Below the pieces are notes generated by a model. It was not told the DNA's origin. It searched no databases and was given only the letters and a program-made list of their open reading frames with translations. Positions 16,468 through 25,122 of a stretch of DNA of 64,000 bases are shown here, in pieces (positions within the stretch are counted from its first letter, which is position 1; every line of letters begins with the position of its first letter). The translations under genes and the position numbers were made by a program. The stretch comes from Vibrio rumoiensis (GTDB taxonomy: Bacteria; Pseudomonadota; Gammaproteobacteria; Enterobacterales; Vibrionaceae): contig NZ_AP018686.1 of assembly GCF_002218045.2 (NCBI RefSeq), forward strand, positions 1,054,001 through 1,118,000. The letters run 5' to 3'.

Positions 16468-19050
16468 ATGAATAAGATCAAACTCGTCGTCATCGGTAAC
16501 GGCATGGTCGGCCATCGTTTTATCGAAGATATGGTCGAAAAAGGTGACTTAAACCAATACGAAATCACCGCATTTTGTGAAGAACCACGTGTTGCTTATG
16601 ACCGAGTTCATCTCTCTTCATATTTCTCCCACCACACCGCTGATGAGCTCTCTCTTGTTAAAGAAGGCTTTTACCAAAAACATGGCATCAATGTCTTAAT
16701 TGGTGAACGTGCCATTAATATTAGTCGTGAAAACAAAACCGTGTATTCAAGCTCTGGTCGTGAAGTTCAATACGACAAACTGATTATGGCAACCGGCTCT
16801 TACCCATTTGTGCCGCCAATCAAAGGCAACGAAAGTAAAGACTGTTTCGTTTACCGTACCATTGAAGATTTAAAATCCATAGAAGCCACCGCGAAAAAAA
16901 GCAAAAGCGGCGCAGTAATCGGTGGTGGTTTGCTTGGTCTTGAAGCGGCTGGCGCATTAAAAGCCCTCGGTGTTGAAACTCATGTGATCGAATTTGCGCC
17001 AGTATTAATGGCGGAACAGCTTGATCTACAAGGTGGCTTAAAGCTACGTAACAAAATCGAACGTATGGGCGTGCAAGTTCATACCAGCAAAAATACATTA
17101 GAAATCTTACCTCAAGGTGACAACGCCCGTAACACCATGAAGTTTGCTGATGGCACCGATTTAGAAGTCGACTTTATTGTGTTCTCCGCAGGTATTCGCC
17201 CACAAGATCGCTTATCTCGCCAATCTGAACTTGAAATTGGCCCTCGTGGTGGTATTGCGATTAACGATAATTGCCAAACCTCTGATCCAGATATCTATGC
17301 CATCGGTGAATGTGCCTCTTGGAATGGCGTGTTCTTCGGCTTAGTGGCTCCAGGTTATAAAATGGCACAAGTTGCCGTGGCTCACCTATTAGGCAACCTT
17401 GACACCCAATTTACTGGCGCGGATATGAGTGCCAAATTAAAACTGCTTGGCGTCAAAGTAGGAAGTATCGGTGATGCCAATGGCCGCACGCCAAACTGCA
17501 AAAGCTTTGTTTACCAAAACGATGAAGACGATACCTATAAGCGCCTTATCGTTTCAGAAGACGGCAAAAAACTGCTTGGAGCAGTATTAGTTGGCGATAC
17601 CTCTGATTACGGTAACCTACTGCAACTACACTTAAATGATATGGATCTTCCTGAGCATCCAGACACCTTGATTCTTCCAGCGCATGCCGGTGCAGAAAAG
17701 CCATCCATGGGGGCTGATGCATTACCTGATTCAGCCGTGATTTGTTCGTGCTTTGATGTCACCAAAGGCAAAATTGCTGCCGCGGTTGCCGAAGGCCATA
17801 CCACGCTCGGTGATATCAAAATGGTCACCAAAGCGGGTACCGGTTGTGGTGGTTGTGTGCCAATGATCACCCAGGTTCTCAATGCTGAGCTAGCAAAAGC
17901 CGGTATTGAAGTGAAAAATCATATCTGTGAGCATTTCGAATATTCTCGTCAAGAGCTATTCCACCTATGCCGTATCGAAGGCATTCGTTCATTCGATCAA
18001 CTACTTGAAAAGCATGGCCACGGTTATGGCTGTGAAGTGTGTAAACCAACGGTTGGTTCTATCTTAGCGTCTTGCTGGGGCGACCACGTATTAAAACCAC
18101 AGCACGTTGGCTTGCAAGATACCAATGATAATTTCCTTGGCAATATGCAAAAAGACGGCACTTACTCGGTGATTCCTCGTATGGCCGGTGGTGAAGTCAC
18201 CCCTCAAGCTCTAGCAGCCCTAGCCAATGTGGCAGCGGAATACAATCTTTATACCAAGATCACTGGCGCACAACGTATTGGTCTATTCGGCGCGCAAAAA
18301 GATGATCTACCTGAAATCTGGAAAAAACTCATCGCGGCAGGTTATGAAACCGGTCAAGCCTATGCCAAAGCACTGCGCATGGCAAAAACTTGCGTCGGCA
18401 GCACGTGGTGTCGTTTCGGCGTACAAGATAGTGTTGGCCTAGGTTCGTACTTGGAAAACCGTTACAAAGGCATCCGTACCCCTCACAAAATGAAATTCGG
18501 TGTATCAGGTTGTACGCGTGAGTGTGCGGAAGCTCAAGGCAAAGACTTAGGCATCATCGCCACCGATGCGGGTTGGAATATGTATGTTTGTGGTAACGGT
18601 GGTATGAACCCTCGTCACGGCGACTTACTCGCGTCTGACTTAGACAAAGAAACCTTAATTAAATATATCGACCGCTTTATGATGTTCTACATCCGTACCG
18701 CCGATAAATTGCAGCGTACTTCTGTTTGGTTAGAAAACTTAGACGGCGGTGTGGACTACCTACGCAAAGTGATTGTCGATGACACATTAGGCATCAACGA
18801 ACAACTTGAAAAAGACGTCCAAATACTCGTAGACAGCTACACCTGTGAATGGACAGACACGATTAATGACGAAAGCCAGTTAACGCGTTTTGCTCACTTC
18901 ATCAACAGCGATGCGCGCGATGAAAACGTGGTATTTGTTTCAGAGCGTGACCAACACCGTCCGGCAACGTTTACCGAAAAGCACCCGCACTTACGTGGTG
19001 ACATTCTACACACCGACTTAAATGACAACAAAGTAACGGAGGAAGCGTAA
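16468..19050 (+). CDS. nirB: NADH-dependent nitrite reductase large subunit NirB
   Basis: An 860-residue cytoplasmic enzyme that reduces nitrite to ammonium with NADH. Domains in order: FAD/NAD(P)-binding disulfide-reductase part (VVIGNGMVG, about 6-14; GGGLLGLEAAG, about 152-162), BFD-like [2Fe-2S] region (CSCFDVTKG; GTGCGGC, about 420-460), then two sulfite-reductase-type domains ending in the siroheme/[4Fe-4S] ligands TCVGSTWCRFG and SGCTRECAEA. The ATG at 16468 (MNKIKLVVIGNG) fits the family start; a second in-frame ATG lies 15 bp upstream. Its stop overlaps the nirD start by one base. An FNR-like site precedes it. Confidence 0.96.
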   Translation: MNKIKLVVIGNGMVGHRFIEDMVEKGDLNQYEITAFCEEPRVAYDRVHLSSYFSHHTADELSLVKEGFYQKHGINVLIGERAINISRENKTVYSSSGREVQYDKLIMATGSYPFVPPIKGNESKDCFVYRTIEDLKSIEATAKKSKSGAVIGGGLLGLEAAGALKALGVETHVIEFAPVLMAEQLDLQGGLKLRNKIERMGVQVHTSKNTLEILPQGDNARNTMKFADGTDLEVDFIVFSAGIRPQDRLSRQSELEIGPRGGIAINDNCQTSDPDIYAIGECASWNGVFFGLVAPGYKMAQVAVAHLLGNLDTQFTGADMSAKLKLLGVKVGSIGDANGRTPNCKSFVYQNDEDDTYKRLIVSEDGKKLLGAVLVGDTSDYGNLLQLHLNDMDLPEHPDTLILPAHAGAEKPSMGADALPDSAVICSCFDVTKGKIAAAVAEGHTTLGDIKMVTKAGTGCGGCVPMITQVLNAELAKAGIEVKNHICEHFEYSRQELFHLCRIEGIRSFDQLLEKHGHGYGCEVCKPTVGSILASCWGDHVLKPQHVGLQDTNDNFLGNMQKDGTYSVIPRMAGGEVTPQALAALANVAAEYNLYTKITGAQRIGLFGAQKDDLPEIWKKLIAAGYETGQAYAKALRMAKTCVGSTWCRFGVQDSVGLGSYLENRYKGIRTPHKMKFGVSGCTRECAEAQGKDLGIIATDAGWNMYVCGNGGMNPRHGDLLASDLDKETLIKYIDRFMMFYIRTADKLQRTSVWLENLDGGVDYLRKVIVDDTLGINEQLEKDVQILVDSYTCEWTDTINDESQLTRFAHFINSDARDENVVFVSERDQHRPATFTEKHPHLRGDILHTDLNDNKVTEEA

Positions 19051-19412
19051 TGACTAATCAACCAAATACGAATCAAAAAAGTCATAAACCTAGTTGGGTA
19101 AAAGTCTGTGCGCTTGGTGACATTACGCCAAAAACTGGGGTTTGTGCCTTAGTCAACGGTAAGCAAGTTGCGATCTTCCGTCCACGTTTTGATGAGCAAC
19201 TCTTCGCTATCAATAATATGGACCCGTTTGCTCAATCAAACGTACTCTCTCGCGGCTTAATCTGCGAGCACGATGGTGAGCTTTGGGTGGCCAGCCCACT
19301 CAAAAAACAACGTTTCAACCTAGAAACCGGTCGCTGCCTTGAAGATGAAACCATGAACGTAGAAGCCTATGAGATTCGCGTGAAAGGCAATGAGATTGAG
19401 GTGAAGGCGTAA
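19050..19412 (+). CDS. nirD: Nitrite reductase small subunit NirD
   Basis: A 120-residue Rieske-fold partner of NirB. It keeps the family sequence ICEHDGELWVASPLKKQRF but lacks the two Cys-His pairs needed for a Rieske cluster, as is normal for NirD. The ATG overlaps the nirB stop (TAATG) behind a GGAGGAA ribosome site, showing translational coupling. Confidence 0.95.
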   Translation: MTNQPNTNQKSHKPSWVKVCALGDITPKTGVCALVNGKQVAIFRPRFDEQLFAINNMDPFAQSNVLSRGLICEHDGELWVASPLKKQRFNLETGRCLEDETMNVEAYEIRVKGNEIEVKA

Positions 19413-19433
19413 ACGACTTTCGAAATCTCGTGA

Positions 19434-19466
19434 CTCGTTTCTCGAACTGCACTTTCGAGAAACGAG
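19434..19466 (+). repeat. Hairpin of the CGAG-type intergenic repeat
   Basis: CTCGTTTCTCGAA and TTCGAGAAACGAG form an exact 13-bp stem with a 7-nt loop, 21 bp after nirD. Related CTCGTGACTCG and CGAGTCACGAG strings recur at 21480-21550 and 41600-41830, so it belongs to a dispersed repeat. No T-run follows. Confidence 0.6.
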
Positions 19467-19504
19467 ATTCGGTAAACGAGCACCGTTAAAAAGTTTCAAT
19501 ATCC

Positions 19505-19527
19505 ATAGCGATCGCTTCGGTCGCTAT
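19505..19527 (+). other. Hairpin upstream of nirC
   Basis: ATAGCGA and TCGCTAT pair around TCGCTTCGG, 42 bp before the nirC start. It lacks a U-tract, so it may be a transcript-processing hairpin in the nirD-nirC gap rather than a terminator. Confidence 0.4.
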
Positions 19528-19900
19528 CAGTATTCAAACTTTAATTTTAACTTTTGTAGGAAATCACTATGTATACAGACACCATAAAAAAGTGCTCGAA
19601 CAATGCGGCTCGGATTGTCAAACTCGCCGATAACAACCCATTAGGGTTTTGGATTAGTTCTGCTATGGCTGGGGCTTATGTGGGCATTGGCATCATTTTA
19701 ATTTTCACTTTCGGCAACCTTGTTGATCCTGCTATTCGTCCACTCGTGATGGGCGCAACTTTTGGTATCGCATTAACGCTAGTGATCATTGCCGGTTCAG
19801 AACTGTTCACTGGTCACACTATGTTTTTAGCATTTGGCGCTCTGACAAAACAAATTTCGTGGAAAGACAACGTACGTATCTTGCCACAAACCTGGTTAGG

Positions 19901-20987
19901 CCCAAATTCAACTCCGAACTGCGACATTTGTAATTTCAAGCAGCCAACATCATTTTGCTAAAAATGACGGCTGGTTGCTTGAACCCTAAACACTTCTTTG
20001 GACGATAATTTATCCGAAGTTGGGCTCGCTCAACTTCATCATCACTCACCGACCGTAAATCTGTTCCTTTCTTGATATATTGTCTCAACAGGCCATTAGC
20101 ATTTTCATTAGCACCGCGCTCCCAAGAACTATAAGGGTGAGCAAAATACACATCGGTTTCTAAGGCTTGTGCTACTTCCATATGACCCGCAAATTCTCTG
20201 CCATTATCGGCCGTTATAGTATGAACAAATCGTTTGTATGGCCGTAATAAGTCTATCGTCGCTCTGGTCACATCTTCTGCTGATTTTGAAGGCACTTTTT
20301 TTACTAAATAAAACCGTGTGGCTCGCTCTAAGATTGTGACAATAGCGCCCGTACCATGTTTACCAAGAACTGTATCAATTTCCCAATCACCAAAACGTGT
20401 ACGATTATCGACATCTTTGGGTCTTTCATCTATTGAAATGGCATTTTTTATTGCGGGAGCTTTATCTTTCTTGCCTCTTCTATAGCGTTTATGACCTTGG
20501 CGTAAATGACGAAACAGTTTACCGCCTTGCCGTTTATTGCAGGCAATAAAACGGTAAATCCATTCATGACTGACTTTTTCTCCAATACGAGTAAGAACGT
20601 GAGATATTTGCTCTGGACTCCAGTCTTGCGTTATTAAAAACTCAATAAATTCGACACGTTGTTGCGGTACTCGATACTTAGATGCGTTTAATCGCTTTGC
20701 CCTAGATAGTTGCTGGGCTGTATCTGGTGAATATTGTTCTTTTGTACCGCATCGTCTCAACTCTCTATAGAGAGTTGAGCGGTGACATTTTACGGTTTTG
20801 GCAATTTCAGAAATTGAAATTCCCTGTTCTAAAAGGGCAGAAATCTGGTATCGTCTTCCCTCGGTCAACTGCTGATAATTCATGGTAGTCCGCTTGTTTC
20901 TTTGGCGAGAAGAGCGTACCACTTTCAGCAGTTGGTTTCCTCTTCTACACCATTCCATGAATGTCGCAGTTATTATCTGAAATCAGG
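19901..20987. mobile_element. IS30-family insertion sequence within nirC
   Basis: A 1,087-bp element flanked by the 2-bp duplicate GG (19899-19900 and 20988-20989). The imperfect terminal inverted repeats are about 28 bp and share a perfect inner core AACTGCGACATT (left 19917-19928; right complement 20960-20971). One transposase gene fills most of it, on the strand opposite to nirC. Size, single ORF and short duplication suit the IS30 family. The ends were placed by aligning the repeats and the restored nirC frame. Confidence 0.88.
19936..20883 (-). CDS. IS30-family transposase
   Basis: A 315-residue DDE transposase. The N-terminus (MNYQQLTEGRRYQISALLE) begins a helix-turn-helix with ISISEIAKTVKCHRSTLYRE (about 23-42), typical of IS30. 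Catalytic residues lie in DWEIDTVLG (first Asp, with the Asp/Glu pair), TADNGREFAGH (second Asp) and WERGANENANGLLRQ (Glu). The ATG at 20883 was chosen because it matches the family start; the frame stays open to 20958 but the extra residues are not family-like. It looks intact, so the element may be active. Confidence 0.93.
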   Translation of the reverse strand: MNYQQLTEGRRYQISALLEQGISISEIAKTVKCHRSTLYRELRRCGTKEQYSPDTAQQLSRAKRLNASKYRVPQQRVEFIEFLITQDWSPEQISHVLTRIGEKVSHEWIYRFIACNKRQGGKLFRHLRQGHKRYRRGKKDKAPAIKNAISIDERPKDVDNRTRFGDWEIDTVLGKHGTGAIVTILERATRFYLVKKVPSKSAEDVTRATIDLLRPYKRFVHTITADNGREFAGHMEVAQALETDVYFAHPYSSWERGANENANGLLRQYIKKGTDLRSVSDDEVERAQLRINYRPKKCLGFKQPAVIFSKMMLAA

Positions 20988-21479
20988 GGTAACTTAATCG
21001 GTTCCGTATTGGTCGCTTACCTATTCTTCCTTGCCGGTGGTGGTAAGCTTCTACCCGATGCAAAAAGCTTTTTACACGCAGCAGCACTAGGCAAAACCGC
21101 CGCACCTGCTAGCGTATTATTCTTCAAAGGCATCCTATGTAACTGGTTAGTGTGTCTTGCCATTTGGATGTGTCAACGTGTAGAAGGTACCGGTAAATTT
21201 ATCGCTATCTGGTGGTGTTTACTTGCGTTCATCGGCGCCGGTTTTGAGCACTCAATTGCCAACATGACTATCTTCGCACTGTCTTACTTTGGTCACCATT
21301 CCGATGCCTTCACGCTTGCCGGTATTGGCCACAACCTATTATGGGTATCGTTAGGTAATATCGTTTCTGGTGCTATCTTTATGGCAGTCGGTTACTGGTT
21401 TGCAACCCCAAAAGCAGAGCGTCCGATTTTTGACCAACAAGAAATCGAAAACGTACAGGAAGTAAAAGCGTAAACGTTC

Positions 21480-21550
21480 CTCGGCTACTCGTGGCTCGTT
21501 ACTCGGCACTGGTTTTGATGAAATCTTGTTCGAGCAACGAGTCACGAGAA
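21480..21550 (+). repeat. CGAG-type intergenic repeat between nirC and cobA
   Basis: The sequence carries CTCGTGGCTCG and, inverted, CGAGCAACGAG and CGAGTCACGAG strings that resemble those at 19424-19466 and 41600-41830. It may form an imperfect hairpin. No gene is present. Confidence 0.45.
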
Positions 21551-21606
21551 TCGCTACACTAAACTCAATCATTGTCTCCTACTTTATTCGGTTTTCGGAG
21601 TTCGCT

Positions 21607-22365
21607 ATGCAGGCCACCTACTCTAACGCTCGTCCATTCGTTTCCCTTGTTGGCGCGGGCCCAGGCGATCCTGATTTACTGACGATAAAAGCCTACCGCT
21701 TGATTCAATCGGCGGATGTCGTGGTTTATGATCGTTTGGTCTCTGATGAAATCATGGCGTTGGTGAATCCAAATGCAGAACTGTTGTTTGTGGGTAAAAA
21801 GCTCAATCACCACTGCGTTCCACAAGATCAAATCAATCAAATATTGGTCAATAAAGCGCTGGAAAATAAACATGTGGTCCGTTTGAAGGGGGGCGACCCA
21901 TTTATCTTTGGTCGTGGCGGTGAAGAACTTGAAACCTTAGTCGAAAACAACATCGGTTTTGAGGTAGTGCCCGGCATTACGGCGGCGTCAGGCTGTAGTG
22001 CTTATGCGGGAATTCCACTCACGCATCGCGATCATGCGCAAAGCGTACAGTTCATCACGGGGCATTTAAAGAAAGAAGGGCAAGATATTAATTGGCCAAG
22101 TCTCGCTCAAGCAAATCACACACTAGTCTTTTATATGGGATTGAAACAAGCACCGGTGATTCGTCAAAATCTGGCCGACAATGGCTTATCAGTGAATACG
22201 CCTTGTGCGATTGTAGAACGAGGTACAACCCCTCAACAGCGCGTATTAACAGGCACACTGAAAGAATTAGATTCATTGGCTACGCAAGCCATTAGTCCTT
22301 CTCTGATTATTGTGGGGAGTGTAGCCAGCTTACATGAGCCATTACATTGGTTTAAACAATCCTAA
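21607..22365 (+). CDS. cobA: Uroporphyrinogen-III C-methyltransferase (SUMT)
   Basis: A 252-residue S-adenosylmethionine-dependent methyltransferase that makes precorrin-2, the first step from uroporphyrinogen III to siroheme. It shows VGAGPGDPDLLTIKA (about 14-28), the DVVVYDRLVS segment and RLKGGDPFIFGRGGEE (about 92-107), then PGITAASGC. The ATG at 21607 is preceded by CGGAG; the frame also continues upstream to 21526 with no family similarity. Its position after nirBDC explains its role: siroheme for NirB. It has lost a normal upstream neighbour because nirC carries the IS element, so its transcription may be altered. Confidence 0.93.
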   Translation: MQATYSNARPFVSLVGAGPGDPDLLTIKAYRLIQSADVVVYDRLVSDEIMALVNPNAELLFVGKKLNHHCVPQDQINQILVNKALENKHVVRLKGGDPFIFGRGGEELETLVENNIGFEVVPGITAASGCSAYAGIPLTHRDHAQSVQFITGHLKKEGQDINWPSLAQANHTLVFYMGLKQAPVIRQNLADNGLSVNTPCAIVERGTTPQQRVLTGTLKELDSLATQAISPSLIIVGSVASLHEPLHWFKQS

Positions 22366-22388
22366 AATCTAGAAAGCGAAAATATCGG

Positions 22389-22979
22389 TTATAAAGTTGG
22401 ATGAGAATAATAATGCAACTTTAAATAGTGTTCAGCATGATTTATCTGATGCATAGAATTGGGTGGGGTTTTATATATAAGGTTCACAACTTCTTGCGAT
22501 TGCTGACGATTTCCCAACATGAATTGAAAGTACAGTGTGAGATGATCATAAGTCGAACTGTGTTTTTTATCCCCCACCCACTCATTTTTTCTTACAAAAT
22601 AAGGTTGATGCACCCCTAGGTAGGCATTCTCATAGACATAGCGTATTTGTCCCGACATCAACACAACAAAACATGATGAATAACAATAGGTTTCTACTAA
22701 TGTATTGAGGCTATTTTGATGAATAATCCTCCCTACTTTCATGGCTTCATTGATTGAGCCACCATTAGATTGAAGTAGAATGAATTGCGTATTTTTATGG
22801 TTAGCGAGAAATTGCTGAAAACGGTAGGATTCTCCAGACTCAAATCGACCGCTCAACGTCACAATATGACGATCACGCGACTGAAAAGCTTTATAACTTG
22901 CTGCTGGGGAAGAGTTTAGCAGACAAACACTTAAGAGCATGCCTCCAAAGATGACATGCTTAGGGGATAAATAAACCAC
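22389..22979 (-). CDS. Secreted ClpP/SppA-like hypothetical protein (COG3904-type)
   Basis: A 196-residue protein with an N-terminal signal or anchor (about 6-27) and a fold resembling ClpP/crotonase-type periplasmic proteins. The pattern LQSNGGSINEAMKVGRIIH (about 70-88) matches the S/P-GG-S loop of ClpP-like proteases, and CYSSCFVVLMSG (about 99-110) gives the position of the nucleophile Ser of that group (SxC/S). HQPYF supplies a possible catalytic His. This is inferred; family members are mostly uncharacterised. It sits alone, convergent with cobA (23 bp apart). Confidence 0.7.
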   Translation of the reverse strand: MVYLSPKHVIFGGMLLSVCLLNSSPAASYKAFQSRDRHIVTLSGRFESGESYRFQQFLANHKNTQFILLQSNGGSINEAMKVGRIIHQNSLNTLVETYCYSSCFVVLMSGQIRYVYENAYLGVHQPYFVRKNEWVGDKKHSSTYDHLTLYFQFMLGNRQQSQEVVNLIYKTPPNSMHQINHAEHYLKLHYYSHPTL

Positions 22980-23169
22980 AAATTACTCAATAAAATACTT
23001 TACCTCCCTATATCGACATCAATCTTGCTTTCCTAAGCAGATAGAATTGATGAGCTTACGCCATGTCGATCGTTTCTTTATTGACCAAAATCAGTTCAAA
23101 TAAAGGTTTAATTTATTAAATAATAAACAATGTCCGAGGTGTGCAGCTTAGTCCTTATCTTTCATGAAC

Positions 23170-23454
23170 TTATGGCCCAATCACTAATTTTTCTTTGCTT
23201 GATTTGCTTAGCTTTTTAATCCGAATTTCTTCTTTTAACGCTGAACTCTTATCCGCAACTTGCTGTGACCACACTAATAATAACGGCCCTTTTCCCCTTA
23301 AATATTTGGCTCCCTTACCCGATTGATGCTGCTCAAACCGACGTTGAAGATCATTGGTGATACCACAATAAAGCGTATTGGCACGCGTACGGATGAGGTA
23401 CACATGCCAATCTTTATCGAGTTGTTCACGCTTCTGAATAGCAGGCTCTGTCAT
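23170..23454 (-). CDS. GIY-YIG nuclease-superfamily protein (YhbQ-like)
   Basis: A 94-residue single-domain GIY-YIG protein. The variants of the motif are VYLIRT...LYCGIT (about 18-32), followed by the conserved Arg in NDLQRRFEQHQSGKGAKY and Glu in ALKEEIRIKKLS. Homologs such as YhbQ (UPF0213) are linked to DNA repair in E. coli. It follows yceH by 4 bp, so the two are co-transcribed. Confidence 0.9.
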   Translation of the reverse strand: MTEPAIQKREQLDKDWHVYLIRTRANTLYCGITNDLQRRFEQHQSGKGAKYLRGKGPLLLVWSQQVADKSSALKEEIRIKKLSKSSKEKLVIGP

Positions 23455-23458
23455 GGTC

Positions 23459-24115
23459 TTAGTCAGAAATTAAAGCTTTAAGCTCTTCAACTTGTGCTTT
23501 TAATTCCGATACTTGTTGCTCTAACGTAGCAATGCGTTCTTCATGTTGACTATTAGCCGATAACGCAACGGATGGCATAGCCGTCGCATAAGATTCTACG
23601 TCCACTTCACCACAAAAAAGATGCTGATAACGAGACTCTCGTTTGCCCGGCTCACGCGGCAGTTTAACCACTAAACCGCCCTCTTCACGAGACGCCATTT
23701 TTTCAAGTAAGGATTCCACCTGCTTCACATCACTGAAATCACATAAACGATTAGTGCGAGTACGAATTTCACCAGGCGTTTGCGCGCCACGTAATAGCAT
23801 GCAGCAAATAATGCCTCGTTCTTGGTCTGTTAATTGCAACGAGCCAAACTCGGTATTACAAAAACGATGACGAAATTTAGAAACACGGCTATTGAAGCCA
23901 CTTTCATCGGTCATTAAACGTCGGTCAATCAAAGCTTGAGCAGCGTCCATCACTTCTGCTTCACTCAAAGCCATCACAGGTTCACGATTGCTCTTTTGGT
24001 TACAGGCAGTGGTTAAACTATTTAAGGTGAGTGGGTAGTAATCTGGGGTAGTGACTTCTTTTTCAATCAAACAGCCAATGATTCGAGCTTCAATTGGGGT
24101 TAATTCTATATTCAT
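23459..24115 (-). CDS. yceH: YceH family protein (DUF480/UPF0502)
   Basis: A 218-residue protein with tandem winged-helix DNA-binding-like domains. The N-terminus MNIELTPIEARIIGCLIEKE and LTLNSLTTACNQKSNREP are family signatures, and a C-terminal coiled coil (EERIATLEQQVSELKAQ) is present. The function is unknown. It is followed within 4 bp by the GIY-YIG gene and preceded by a small hypothetical gene. Confidence 0.92.
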   Translation of the reverse strand: MNIELTPIEARIIGCLIEKEVTTPDYYPLTLNSLTTACNQKSNREPVMALSEAEVMDAAQALIDRRLMTDESGFNSRVSKFRHRFCNTEFGSLQLTDQERGIICCMLLRGAQTPGEIRTRTNRLCDFSDVKQVESLLEKMASREEGGLVVKLPREPGKRESRYQHLFCGEVDVESYATAMPSVALSANSQHEERIATLEQQVSELKAQVEELKALISD

Positions 24116-24151
24116 TGCGTTCTTCCTAGTTGAATACTATTGCAGCATAGC

Positions 24152-24361
24152 TTAGTGATCCCAGCGATACGGGCGATAAATTTGACGGCCACCTTCTGCC
24201 ACCACAATAATTTGACTGCGGTTTAAATCTAAATCAATCCGTTGCATCGCTTTACGTGACTTAAGATAAGCCTGTTGAAAGCGTTGTTGAGGCGTGGTTT
24301 GTTCAACCGCTTCAATATCTGTTGTTGCTTGATTCAATATTGTTGAATTATTCTCTGTCAT
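24152..24361 (-). CDS. Small hypothetical protein upstream of yceH
   Basis: A 69-residue soluble protein with an acidic first half and a basic middle (RFQQAYLKSRKAMQRIDLD), ending RPYRWDH. I do not recognise it. It lies 36 bp before yceH on the same strand and could be translated with it. No membrane segment or known motif is visible; coding character and position give modest support. Confidence 0.6.
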   Translation of the reverse strand: MTENNSTILNQATTDIEAVEQTTPQQRFQQAYLKSRKAMQRIDLDLNRSQIIVVAEGGRQIYRPYRWDH

Positions 24362-24706
24362 TCTTAATCAGATTATCTATATTTAGATCAACTTTTTTGG
24401 GGATGTTGGCCTTTCTTGATGTTTTCACTTAAAAAACTCTAATTAAGATATTGGTTTTCTATGTAAATAAATCAAGGGCACAATTCGACAAACTCTGGCT
24501 TCTAAAAGAGAAAACACCAAAGTTCATCAGAAATGATGTATTTTTAAGCAAACCACCACTCTTAAATTCAATTCATCGTAATGTAAAACTAAGCTTTTAA
24601 ACTTATCCCTATTTATTTTGATCTTAGCTCTGTTTTGTCTGTTGGGTATATGGTTTAATTTGATGAAATGGGATTTTAGTTAATAACTCTGAATTAGGAA
24701 GAAACT
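24362..24706. other. Intergenic region with no gene seen
   Basis: This 345-bp A/T-rich stretch separates two divergent genes. It must hold their promoters. The GAATTAGGAAGAAAC just before the tmaR start is a usable ribosome site. I see no ORF, hairpin or repeat worth naming. Confidence 0.6.
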
Positions 24707-25027
24707 ATGGCTAACGTATTTGAAATCGTAAACCAAGCTCGTCGCAAGAATAAACTAAAACGTGAAATTCTTGATAATGAAAAGAAAATCCGTGATAACC
24801 GTAAGCGTGTTGATTTACTAGATAACCTACTTGATTACATCCATGCAGGCATGACTCACGAAGAAATCGTTGAAATCATCAAAAACATGAAAGCGGATTA
24901 TGAAGACCGTGTTGATGATCACATCATCAAAGGTGCTGAAATTTCGAAGCAACGTCGTGAAATCAGCCGTAAAATCCGTGAACTGACTGAAGCTGATAAG
25001 CTACAGCATACGAACGTAAAAAAATAA
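24707..25027 (+). CDS. tmaR: TmaR/YeeX-family PTS localisation protein (DUF496)
   Basis: A 106-residue, highly charged helical protein of the DUF496 family. E. coli YeeX (TmaR) holds PTS enzyme I at the cell pole. The whole length is family-like: MANVFEIVNQARRKNKLKRE at the start, then NRKRVDLLDNLLDYI and a coiled-coil C-terminal half. A terminator follows. It is a stand-alone gene. Confidence 0.9.
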   Translation: MANVFEIVNQARRKNKLKREILDNEKKIRDNRKRVDLLDNLLDYIHAGMTHEEIVEIIKNMKADYEDRVDDHIIKGAEISKQRREISRKIRELTEADKLQHTNVKK

Positions 25028-25041
25028 GACTTCATGTATTT

Positions 25042-25066
25042 TAGGGGCCATCCGGCCCTTTTCTTT
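25042..25066 (+). terminator. Terminator of tmaR
   Basis: GGGGCC and GGCCC form a GC-rich stem with an ATCC loop, followed by TTTTCTTT, 15 bp past the tmaR stop. Confidence 0.8.
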
Positions 25067-25122
25067 CGCTGTTTATCTATTCAATATCTGTCTGTGGATA
25101 GAAGCTTTCTGATAACAAGGAA

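Larger units (their letters stand above)
19569..21473 (+). pseudogene. nirC: nirC (nitrite transporter), interrupted by an IS30-family element
   Basis: The two halves encode a formate/nitrite transporter of the FocA/NirC family, the inner-membrane channel that brings nitrite to NirBD. The 5' half (19569-19900) gives residues 1-110 and then runs into the element; the 3' half (20990-21473) resumes at NLIGSVLVAYLF and ends QEVKA. Removing the element and one GG duplicate joins TGG TTA GG to T AAC TTA ATC (WLGNLIG) and restores an 816-nt, 271-residue frame with no other damage. An ATG inside the element end (20961) opens the 3' half in frame, but this 170-residue fragment would lack the first helices. 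The insertion looks recent. Confidence 0.93.

Noticed and set aside
19050..19412. NirD as a true Rieske [2Fe-2S] protein
   Set aside because: The fold is Rieske-like but the two Cys-His pairs are missing, as is normal for NirD.
20961..21473. Free-standing 170-residue transporter gene
   Set aside because: Its first ten residues come from the IS end; it is the 3' half of the interrupted nirC, not an independent gene.
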